Positions 1-6,427 of a DNA stretch of 14,096 bases are shown here, one piece after another. Numbering within the stretch: position 1 is the first letter of the stretch; every line of letters begins with the position of its first letter. Source of the stretch: Faecalicoccus sp. (GTDB lineage: Bacteria > Bacillota_I > Bacilli_A > Erysipelotrichales > Erysipelotrichaceae); NCBI GenBank assembly GCA_017941505.1, contig JAGAWH010000034.1, positions 1-14,096 of the forward strand, written 5' to 3'. Both the position numbers and the translations under genes were made by a program. The notes beneath the pieces were generated by a model that saw only the letters and a list, made by a program, of their open reading frames with translations, ran no database searches and was not told the origin of the DNA.

Positions 1-815
1 ACTTACATACACATTCTACCTATTGCGATGGAAAAGATACGATTACGGAAATGATTGAAACCGCCATTGAAAAAGGCTTCACAAAGCTTGGCTTTTCCGG
101 TCATATCCATGTCGGTATCGACGATGGATCGATGAGCGAAGAAGGTCAGAGACAGTATATTCAAGAAGTCCTTCAGAAAAAGGAAGAATATAAAGATAAA
201 ATTGAAATCTATTTAGGAATCGAACAGGATACGCTGGCTCGATTAAGTAAGAAAGAACCATTTGAGTATATTATCGGATCTGTTCATTTTTTAGAAAAAG
301 ACGGGCAATATATGCCGGTAGACTATGATGAGTCAACAAGTGTAAAAATGGTTGAACAGTGGTTTGACAATGATTTTCTTGCCTATGCCAAACAATACTA
401 TAAGACGGTGGCGGTGCAGGCCGATTGGGAAGAAGTGGATATTATTGGACATATCGATTTATTGACCAAATACAATGAATCCGAAAAATACATATCCTTT
501 ACAAACCCGGAATATATAAAAGCTGCCTGCGACTGTATCGATGCACTTGTTTCAAAAGGGAAGATGTTAGAAGTCAATACCGGAGCAATCGCCAGAGGAT
601 ATCGTAAGACTCCATATCCGGAAAGACATCTTCTACAGTACATCTATGAAAAAGGTGGAAAGATCATGCTCAACAGTGACTGCCATAACCGTTTTAAATT
701 AGATTGTGATTTTGAAAATTCTATGAATATGATCAAAGAGTGTGGCTTTAAGAACATGATGACATTTACGGATGAAGGCTTTAAGGAATTACCAATCGAA
801 GAATTTACTATATAG
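1..815 (+). CDS. PHP-domain phosphoesterase, histidinol-phosphatase (HisJ-like), 5' end missing
   Basis: The reading frame is open from the first full codon at position 3, so the true start lies outside the window; the ATG at 51 is internal. The visible 270 residues begin with L-H-T-H-S, the metal-binding signature of the PHP domain. Further PHP-like metal ligands follow in GHIHV, GIEQD, IIGSVHF, IIGHIDLL, LEVNTGA and the C-terminal NSDCHNRF. Known for the family: HisJ-type PHP enzymes hydrolyse L-histidinol phosphate in histidine synthesis, and relatives act on other phosphoesters. Length and motif order fit HisJ, but no his genes are visible nearby, so the substrate is inferred. The gene ends just before a bidirectional terminator shared with the convergent peptidase gene. 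Confidence 0.85.
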   Translation, partial: LHTHSTYCDGKDTITEMIETAIEKGFTKLGFSGHIHVGIDDGSMSEEGQRQYIQEVLQKKEEYKDKIEIYLGIEQDTLARLSKKEPFEYIIGSVHFLEKDGQYMPVDYDESTSVKMVEQWFDNDFLAYAKQYYKTVAVQADWEEVDIIGHIDLLTKYNESEKYISFTNPEYIKAACDCIDALVSKGKMLEVNTGAIARGYRKTPYPERHLLQYIYEKGGKIMLNSDCHNRFKLDCDFENSMNMIKECGFKNMMTFTDEGFKELPIEEFTI

Positions 816-822
816 AAAAACG

Positions 823-852
823 AAGAGGTTGATGTGAATTTCAACCTCTTTT
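823..852. terminator. Bidirectional intrinsic terminator between convergent genes
   Basis: A perfect 10-bp stem, AAGAGGTTGA (823-832) with TCAACCTCTT (841-850), encloses an 8-base loop. It is followed by T residues on the plus strand. On the minus strand it is followed by a T-run, the complement of the A-run at 816-820. It sits between the stop codons at 815 (+) and 857 (-), so it can end both transcripts. Confidence 0.85.
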
Positions 853-856
853 CAAT

Positions 857-1813
857 TTATTGAATGTCTTTAAAACTTGGGATGCCGTAAGCTCCTTCAT
901 TTAAGGTACATGCGTTCACGATTGCCTGCTCCATTGCCTTTACTGCCATAACACCTAATGCGTTTAAGTCCACATCCACTTCATTGGTTGACATCGCAAA
1001 GATGGTATCACCATCGCTGTAAGTATGAACCGGACGGATGCAGTGGGCATAACCGTTATGAGCAATGGATGCCAGTTTATTGGCTGCAGCCTTATCCATT
1101 TTGGCATTGGTGATAACGCATCCGATGGTTGTATTGGTATTAGGATCGGCATTGCCGGCCATTTCTAAGAAGGCATCTTCTGTAAAGTAACGCTTTTTCG
1201 CTTTTTGATCATAGATACCGGCAATCGGTTTTTCAGAATTTGGATAGAAGACATCTCCACACGCATTGACTGCTACAATGGCACCTACCTGAACGTTTCC
1301 GCATTGTACCGCTGCCATTCCTAATCCGGTTTTCATGGCCTTGTCAAAGCCTGTATATTTACCTACCGAAGCTCCGGTACCGGCACCGAAATTTCCCTGC
1401 TGAGGATTGTTCTTTTCTGCTTCTTCACATGCCTTATATCCCATTTCTTTATGTGGGTAGGCCTTCATATCCGCTACGGAGCAATCAAATAAAGAAGCTC
1501 CGCAAACGATCGGAATAAAGATTCCTTTTAGATCAAAGCCAATACCTCTTTCACTGAGATAGTCCATGGCTCCGCTTCCGGCTTCAAGTCCAAATGCGCT
1601 TCCGCCTGACAACATAACCGCATGAATCTGCTGCACCATATTTTTAGGATTTAATAAATCGGTTTCTCTTGTAGCCGGTCCGCCGCCCCGTACATCCACT
1701 CCGGCAACTGCACCTTTTTCACAGATGATCACGGTACATCCGGTTCCTTTTTCTACGTCTTCGGCACTACCGATTTTAAATCCTTTAATGTCTGAAATTG
1801 AAATATTCTTCAT
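857..1813 (-). CDS. P1 family (DmpA/BapA-like) self-processing aminopeptidase
   Basis: A 318-residue protein with the P1/DmpA (peptidase family S58) pattern. A glycine-rich N-terminal segment (VDVRGGGPATRET, about 40-51) is followed by LSGGSAFGLEA (about 68-78), NFGAGTGASVGK (about 141-152) and, near 225-234, NTNTTIGCVI. Known for the family: a single chain is cut before a Ser/Thr, which becomes the N-terminal nucleophile of aminopeptidases acting on N-terminal or beta-amino-acid residues. Here Thr228 after Asn227 is the expected processing and catalytic position. No signal peptide is visible, so it is probably cytoplasmic. The start is supported by an AGGAG ribosome-binding site just upstream. 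The gene is monocistronic, convergent with the PHP gene and divergent from mutY. The physiological substrate cannot be told. Confidence 0.9.
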   Translation of the reverse strand: MKNISISDIKGFKIGSAEDVEKGTGCTVIICEKGAVAGVDVRGGGPATRETDLLNPKNMVQQIHAVMLSGGSAFGLEAGSGAMDYLSERGIGFDLKGIFIPIVCGASLFDCSVADMKAYPHKEMGYKACEEAEKNNPQQGNFGAGTGASVGKYTGFDKAMKTGLGMAAVQCGNVQVGAIVAVNACGDVFYPNSEKPIAGIYDQKAKKRYFTEDAFLEMAGNADPNTNTTIGCVITNAKMDKAAANKLASIAHNGYAHCIRPVHTYSDGDTIFAMSTNEVDVDLNALGVMAVKAMEQAIVNACTLNEGAYGIPSFKDIQ

Positions 1814-1855
1814 ATCGCTTCTCCTTTTTTCATAGATATTAATTAGTTCGTTAGC

Positions 1856-1868
1856 TATAATAATTATA
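1856..1868. promoter_or_regulatory. Overlapping divergent -10 boxes for mutY (+) and the P1 peptidase (-)
   Basis: The near-palindrome TATAATAATTATA holds TATAAT at 1856-1861 on the plus strand. On the minus strand it holds TATAAT (1868-1863) inside a perfect extended -10, TGTTATAAT. For the plus strand, TAGATA at 1833-1838 matches 4 of 6 bases of TTGACA with a 17-base spacer. The minus start would fall near 1856, giving a leader of about 43 bases. The plus start would fall near 1868, only a few bases before the mutY ATG at 1871. Because the boxes overlap, the two promoters would be expected to compete. Confidence 0.5.
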
Positions 1869-1870
1869 AC

Positions 1871-2869
1871 ATGAGTTTACAGACAGATTTACTGGAATGG
1901 TATGACATAAATAAAAGGCCTTTGGTTTTTAGAGAACACAAGGATCCTTATGCGATATGGGTATCCGAAATCATGGCCCAGCAGACTCGGATTGAGGCAA
2001 TGTTGCCGTATTTTGAACGGTTTGTAGAAACCTATCCGGATATCGTTTCTTTATCCAAGGCGGATGATGAAAAGCTCAACCATCTATGGCAGGGGCTTGG
2101 ATATTACAGTCGTGTTCGCAACATGAAAAAGGCAGCTATTGTATGCGTGAATGAATATGGTGGCAAGATGCCCGATAATAAAAAAGACTTGGAAAAATTA
2201 CCGGGAATCGGTTCGTATACGGCAGGAGCAATCGCATCGATTGCCTTTGATGAAAATGTAAGTGCAGTGGACGGCAATGTGATCCGTGTCTTTTCCAGGT
2301 TATACAATATTGACGAGGATGTAAAAAAGACAAAGGTAAAAAAACAGATTGAAAGTCTTGTGGATGCTTCTTTACCGGGAAGTAAGTATATCAGTGATTA
2401 TAATCAGGCATTGATGGAATTAGGCGCTCTGATCTGTATTCCGAAAAATCCACGGTGTGAAATATGTCCGGTGAAAGAATACTGTATTTCTTTAAAGGAA
2501 GGGGATCCTGCATCCCTTCCAATCATGAAACAATCCAAGGCAAGACGTATCGAACATAAAACATTATATATTCAGGTACATGGAAATAAGATTCGCTTCA
2601 TCAAGCGTCCCGATACCGGATTATTGGCCGGTTTATATGGATTTGATGAAACCAAACCGAATCATATTATAAAAAGTATCGAGTTCAAACCGTATACGCA
2701 TATCTTCTCTCATGTCGAGTGGCATATGAAAGGGTATTTAGTTTGGGTGGATACGGAAGATGAATCATTTTATTCGATCGATGAAATCGAAGAAACCATT
2801 GCGATTCCTACGGCATTTCAGCCATTTTATAAACAGACAAAAGAAATCATAGAAAGGACAACATTATGA
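1871..2869 (+). CDS. mutY: A/G-specific adenine DNA glycosylase MutY
   Basis: A 332-residue protein with the full MutY layout. The catalytic Glu lies in VSEIMAQQT (E33). The helix-hairpin-helix is LPGIGSYTAG (about 110-119), and the catalytic Asp is in SAVDGNVIRV (D134). The [4Fe-4S] cluster cysteines are C189, C196, C199 and C205 (C-x6-C-x2-C-x5-C). A C-terminal NUDIX-like lesion-recognition domain runs from about 228 to 325 and includes FSHVEWHMKGY. MutY removes adenine opposite 8-oxoguanine in DNA. The usual LPWR before the catalytic helix reads PLVFR here. No Shine-Dalgarno sequence precedes the ATG, and a -10 box ends only 9 bases before it, so leaderless translation is possible. The stop overlaps the next start as ATGA, suggesting translational coupling. 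Confidence 0.95.
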   Translation: MSLQTDLLEWYDINKRPLVFREHKDPYAIWVSEIMAQQTRIEAMLPYFERFVETYPDIVSLSKADDEKLNHLWQGLGYYSRVRNMKKAAIVCVNEYGGKMPDNKKDLEKLPGIGSYTAGAIASIAFDENVSAVDGNVIRVFSRLYNIDEDVKKTKVKKQIESLVDASLPGSKYISDYNQALMELGALICIPKNPRCEICPVKEYCISLKEGDPASLPIMKQSKARRIEHKTLYIQVHGNKIRFIKRPDTGLLAGLYGFDETKPNHIIKSIEFKPYTHIFSHVEWHMKGYLVWVDTEDESFYSIDEIEETIAIPTAFQPFYKQTKEIIERTTL

Positions 2870-3693
2870 GTATTGTAGTATTGGCATCCTGCACATTGGA
2901 TGTAAATTTATATGTGGACCGTCTGCCGGAACGTCAGGGAGATTCATTTGTCAGACACAAAGAGATTAAGACCGGAGGATGTGGATATCACGTAGCCCGT
3001 GCCATATCCGATTGCACTCTTTGTTTCCCATTAGGAACCGGATTGTATTCCGATCTGGTGCAGAAAGATCTATTCAATGCGGATTTTGATTTATATCTGC
3101 CGCGAACCGAAGAGGAAAGCGGTGTATGTTACTGTTTAATTGAACCGGATGGGGAAAGAACCTTCTTAGGTAACCATGGTGCCGAATATCATTATCGTAA
3201 AGAATGGCTGGAAGATTTGGATGAATTTGATTGGGCATATGTATCCGGTATTGATATGGAAGAGAAGGGAAATACCTGTATCTTAGATTTCATCAAGGAA
3301 AGAAATATGAAATTCCTTTTTGCACCGGGTCCCCGCTTAAGAGCGATGGGAGATCTTTTGGATACCATTTTAAGTATGAAACCGGTACTTCATATGAATA
3401 CCAAGGAAATCAAAGACTGGACCGGAAAAGACAAAGAAGAAGGCATGAAAGAATTATTTGCGATTACCGGTATGCCGGTCATTGTGACCGATTCCAGCAA
3501 TGGGGCTTATTGTTTTGATGGACAGATGCACTTTATACCAACTACACCGATCAAGGTTAAAAATGCGACCGGAGCCGGAGATACCCATGCCGGTATGTGT
3601 TTAAAGGGACTCGATCTTGGATGGAGCATCGATAAAATGTTAGAAGAGGCAAATAAAAAAGCCGGAGAAAAAATGTTGGAGAATAATAAATAG
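2866..3693 (+). CDS. PfkB/ribokinase-family carbohydrate kinase
   Basis: A 275-residue protein with the PfkB fold signatures. The N-terminal strand leads to a sugar-binding region, with GGCGYHVA at 37-44 in place of the common GGKGANVA. The C-terminal motif NATGAGDTHAG (about 233-243) carries the anion hole and the catalytic base Asp239. Family enzymes transfer phosphate from ATP to a sugar, sugar phosphate or nucleoside; the residues seen do not settle which. At 275 residues it is somewhat short for the family. Its start overlaps the mutY stop by four bases, and the next gene begins 11 bases after its stop, so it is the middle gene of a three-gene operon. A role linked to DNA repair, such as nucleoside salvage, would be speculation. 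Confidence 0.85.
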   Translation: MSIVVLASCTLDVNLYVDRLPERQGDSFVRHKEIKTGGCGYHVARAISDCTLCFPLGTGLYSDLVQKDLFNADFDLYLPRTEEESGVCYCLIEPDGERTFLGNHGAEYHYRKEWLEDLDEFDWAYVSGIDMEEKGNTCILDFIKERNMKFLFAPGPRLRAMGDLLDTILSMKPVLHMNTKEIKDWTGKDKEEGMKELFAITGMPVIVTDSSNGAYCFDGQMHFIPTTPIKVKNATGAGDTHAGMCLKGLDLGWSIDKMLEEANKKAGEKMLENNK

Positions 3694-3704
3694 GGAGATT
3701 ATTT

Positions 3705-4622
3705 ATGATTACCGAAACTATATCATTAAATCCGGAAGGTACCGCAAAGCTATATACCTATATTTTGGATTCTGCGGTATCTTTTTCAAAACAGAAGAAA
3801 TGGCCGGCAGTTGTGATTCTGCCCGGCGGCAGTTATTTGACAACCAACATCAAAGAAGGAGAAGCTGCAGCTGTGCAGTTTCTGGCAGGGGGATTTAGCT
3901 GTTTTGTACTTCGCTATGCCACTTATATTCGTACTAAGGAAGAAGCAGGCGGAAGCATTGAACTGGATGAAAAAGCTCACTATCCTAATCAGGCGCTCCA
4001 ATTAATGGAAGCTTTACATTTGATTCATGAAAACGCGGATAGATGGAATATTGATACCGATCTTATTTTCACATTAGGTTTCTGCGCCGGGGCCCATATC
4101 TGCGGTACCGTAGCACAGCGCTACACAGAAGAGAAATTTGTGAAGAGATTGTCCTTTGTTCCGAAAAAGGATGAACTTCGCACGGCCGGAACGATTATGT
4201 GCTATCCGATGATTAACGGAAATTTAAGACCGTATCTTGCCAAGACAAAGAATGAACCGGGAAGCATCTATGGACAGATTAATTTGATTGAAGGCTGTCT
4301 GTTTGGATATGTCCATCCAACACAGCAGGATATCTTTGAAAGAAACTTAGTCCATTATGTGCATGAGAAAATGCCACCGGTATTTATTTGGCAGACCAAC
4401 GATGATAAGACAACCGATCCGGAAATCGCATCGGAGTTTGTGCGGGGCATGCAGCGCTTTGGTGTATCGTGTGAATATCATCTATTCTCGGATGGAGGAC
4501 ATGGTATTTCGCAAATGAGTGAATATTGGGCAGATGACAAGGAACTGGATGAAGATATTGCCATCTGGCTGCCGTTAGCCTTACATTGGATGCATAGAAT
4601 CATACAAAAAAAGAGGGTATAA
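3705..4622 (+). CDS. Alpha/beta hydrolase (acetyl-esterase/lipase-like) with a Cys nucleophile
   Basis: A 305-residue alpha/beta hydrolase with no signal peptide. An early oxyanion-hole loop reads VVILPGGSY. The nucleophile elbow, normally G-x-S-x-G, reads LGFCAGAH, placing Cys127 (codon TGC, 4083-4085) where esterases of the BD-FAE/Axe2-like group carry Ser. The remaining triad candidates are an acidic residue in TNDDKT (D233/D234) and the His of DGGHGIS (H266). Known for the fold: Cys nucleophiles occur in dienelactone hydrolase, so activity is possible, but the substrate range may differ from ordinary esterases. It is the last gene of the mutY operon, and its stop codon lies inside the terminator stem. 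The ATG is preceded by AGGGAG. Confidence 0.8.
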   Translation: MITETISLNPEGTAKLYTYILDSAVSFSKQKKWPAVVILPGGSYLTTNIKEGEAAAVQFLAGGFSCFVLRYATYIRTKEEAGGSIELDEKAHYPNQALQLMEALHLIHENADRWNIDTDLIFTLGFCAGAHICGTVAQRYTEEKFVKRLSFVPKKDELRTAGTIMCYPMINGNLRPYLAKTKNEPGSIYGQINLIEGCLFGYVHPTQQDIFERNLVHYVHEKMPPVFIWQTNDDKTTDPEIASEFVRGMQRFGVSCEYHLFSDGGHGISQMSEYWADDKELDEDIAIWLPLALHWMHRIIQKKRV

Positions 4623-4649
4623 CCATTGAGTTATATCCTCTTCGTTTGT
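4611..4649. terminator. Bidirectional terminator overlapping the hydrolase stop codon
   Basis: AAGAGGGTATAAC (4611-4623) pairs with GTTATATCCTCTT (4630-4642) over 13 positions, including one G-U pair, around a 6-base loop. A T-rich stretch (CGTTTGTTT) follows on the plus strand. On the minus strand a T-run follows, the complement of AAAAA at 4606-4610. It lies between the convergent hydrolase and permease genes, and the TAA stop (4620-4622) is in the 5' arm. Confidence 0.8.
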
Positions 4650-4653
4650 TTAG

Positions 4654-5358
4654 TTATTCCTTGATTTCACGCTGATTGGAAACGATGCAGGAAATTGCCA
4701 TAAAGATCAGCGTGCAGGCGATGATAACACCTTCCTGAATCATGGTATCCGTATTGAATAATTTTGGATCGTTAGATACAGCGCCTAAAATATACTGCCC
4801 TAAATCGATAGGAACTTTATATTGGTTACAAAGCAGCGTCGCAACAAGTGGGCCAAAGGTAACCCAGGAGAATGAAAGTATGATTGACCATACGCTCTTG
4901 ATAAACATATATCCAAGTGAGAATGAGAAAATCGCAATCAGGATATTCTCAACCAGCTGTAAACCTACGGTAATCGCAATCTGAGATACACTTAACTTAA
5001 TCGCAAAGCTGTTTAAGAAAATCATGGCAACGGAGACTACCGCTTCAATTAAGAAGTAGATTAATGAAGCATGGATTGCTGCAAACATTTTTCCAAAGAA
5101 TACAGCGGTGCGGGAATATCCGGCGGTTAAGTAATTCTTTGTGGTCTGTTCTAAATAGTCTCTGCGGGCAATACCTACAGCTTCAGAAATCGCGAAAATC
5201 ATTGTAAACATGGTAAGTCCGGTTAATAACTCCGTTGAGCTTTCCGGAGGAATAAAGAAACGGAACGCAATTGTGAGTGCCAATAAAGCAGCACATGTGA
5301 TCCAGAATGCCGGACGGTGTCTTAATTTATAAAGCTCAATTTTCAATATCTTCATCAT
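4654..5358 (-). CDS. ABC-2 type transporter permease
   Basis: A 234-residue protein with about six hydrophobic membrane segments (approximately 18-36, 45-63, 97-117, 127-150, 156-176 and 209-228). The short basic N-terminus (KILKIELYKLRHRP) is typical of permeases that partner BcrA-type ATPases. It should form the membrane channel of an exporter with the ATPase encoded just upstream. The two genes overlap by four bases (ATGA), and a GGAGG site lies 7 bases before the ATG, inside the ATPase gene. Related pairs are known in bacitracin and lantibiotic resistance and in lipid or peptide export; the cargo here is not identifiable. The gene ends 5 bases from the shared terminator region. Confidence 0.85.
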   Translation of the reverse strand: MMKILKIELYKLRHRPAFWITCAALLALTIAFRFFIPPESSTELLTGLTMFTMIFAISEAVGIARRDYLEQTTKNYLTAGYSRTAVFFGKMFAAIHASLIYFLIEAVVSVAMIFLNSFAIKLSVSQIAITVGLQLVENILIAIFSFSLGYMFIKSVWSIILSFSWVTFGPLVATLLCNQYKVPIDLGQYILGAVSNDPKLFNTDTMIQEGVIIACTLIFMAISCIVSNQREIKE

Positions 5359-6302
5359 AAGCCGGCCTCCGCAATCTTCAAGAATTCATCTTCAAGACTA
5401 ATCTGTTCTTCAACAATCTGCTTGGCAGTAAGTTCACGAACTAATTTTCCTTCGACCATCATACCGTAGTGTGTAGCTAACTTTTCTAATTCACTTAAGA
5501 TATGACTGGAAATTAGAATAGTCGTACCAAGACGGTTGAGATCCATAAGAATATTTCGAACGTTGGCGATCGCAGCCGGGTCAAGGCCATTGATCGGCTC
5601 ATCCAAAATTAAAAGCTGTGGACGGTTTAAGATGGCACAGGCAATTCCTAATGCCTGACGCATACCCAGAGACAAAGCTTTCACCTTTACGTTTGCCTTA
5701 TCGTCTAATCCAACAGAACGAAGCGCTCTGTCAATTTCTTCTTTTGGCTTATCCAGATTAATTAATTTAGCGCGGATCGTAATGTTTTGCATAACGGTAA
5801 GATCGTCATAGAACGTTGGTGATTCAATAATGCATCCAATTTGACGGCGTGCTTCTGAAATGTTCTGTTCACCTGATAACAGGGAAATCGAACCGCTGTT
5901 GGCATTTGTCAAACCCATTAAGATGCGCATTAAGGTTGTTTTACCGGCACCGTTTTTACCAATCAATCCATAAATAGCCCCATATGGAACATGGATGGAT
6001 ACATTATCGTTGGCAAAAAGCTTTCCATATTTTTTTGTGATTCCTTCGGTTTCGATGGCATTCCCCTCTTTTACTTCTCCATAGTTTATCTTAGAACGCT
6101 CTTCTAACATTTCAGAGATTGCCTGAACGCTGGATGTCTGATTTTTCTTTACATTCATCTGCAGATACGTTCTTGGAGACATCAGGATCATATCCTGTTT
6201 GCCATCTTTTGTGATAATGATCGGTTCATCGCTGGAATGACATACCTTTGATAAGGAGTCATAATTTCTCAGCAAATCCCGGTCGGTGTATACTTTTGGC
6301 AT
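5355..6302 (-). CDS. ABC transporter ATPase with an N-terminal Phd/YefM-like antitoxin domain
   Basis: A 315-residue protein in two parts. Residues 1 to about 50 resemble the DNA-binding fold of Phd/YefM antitoxins: a DLLRNYDSLSKV helix, then EPIIITKDGKQDMILMSPRT. Residues 55-80 (QAISEMLEERSKINYGEV) resemble the helical toxin-binding tail of such antitoxins. From about 83 a complete ABC ATPase follows: Walker A GKNGAGKT (115-122), signature LSLGMRQ (210-216, the BcrA-type variant), Walker B LLILDEP (230-236), D-loop region GLDP and H-loop SSH with His267. It should power the permease encoded downstream. The ATG has GAGGGGG 7 bases upstream, and no in-frame alternative start exists at the domain junction. 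No toxin gene adjoins it. Inference: the N-terminal domain may bind the operon's own promoter. Confidence 0.88.
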   Translation of the reverse strand: MPKVYTDRDLLRNYDSLSKVCHSSDEPIIITKDGKQDMILMSPRTYLQMNVKKNQTSSVQAISEMLEERSKINYGEVKEGNAIETEGITKKYGKLFANDNVSIHVPYGAIYGLIGKNGAGKTTLMRILMGLTNANSGSISLLSGEQNISEARRQIGCIIESPTFYDDLTVMQNITIRAKLINLDKPKEEIDRALRSVGLDDKANVKVKALSLGMRQALGIACAILNRPQLLILDEPINGLDPAAIANVRNILMDLNRLGTTILISSHILSELEKLATHYGMMVEGKLVRELTAKQIVEEQISLEDEFLKIAEAGL

Positions 6303-6313
6303 AATACTACCCC

Positions 6314-6324
6314 CTCACGATGAG
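6314..6324. promoter_or_regulatory. Short inverted repeat before the antitoxin-ABC fusion gene
   Basis: CTCA-CGA-TGAG, with 4-bp arms, lies directly upstream of and overlapping the ribosome-binding site of the minus-strand operon. Phd/YefM proteins bind short dyads in their own promoters, so this is a candidate operator, but arms this short can arise by chance. Confidence 0.2.
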
Positions 6325-6364
6325 AATAATATAAACAAAAGTAAAATTCAATAGAGAAAAAGGG

Positions 6365-6394
6365 TGGAATCCCCTATATAGTTTGTGCTATTAT
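6365..6394 (+). promoter_or_regulatory. Probable extended -10 promoter for secA-prfB
   Basis: TATTAT at 6389-6394 is preceded by TG and one base (TGCTATTAT), which fits an extended -10. TGGAAT at 6365-6370 is a weak -35 (3 of 6 bases) with an 18-base spacer. Transcription would start near 6401, giving a leader of about 27 bases that carries the GGAGG site at 6416-6420. Confidence 0.45.
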
Positions 6395-6427
6395 TTGAAA
6401 TGGCATATTGTCGAAGGAGGGATTTTA

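Noticed and set aside
6363..6375. GGGTGGAATCCCC as a possible operator dyad upstream of secA
   Set aside because: Only three base pairs are symmetric, which chance easily explains.
6383..6427. TTG at 6383 as the secA start
   Set aside because: It has no ribosome-binding site and overlaps the predicted promoter; ATG 6428 has a strong GGAGG and the usual MSLFGNLF N-terminus.
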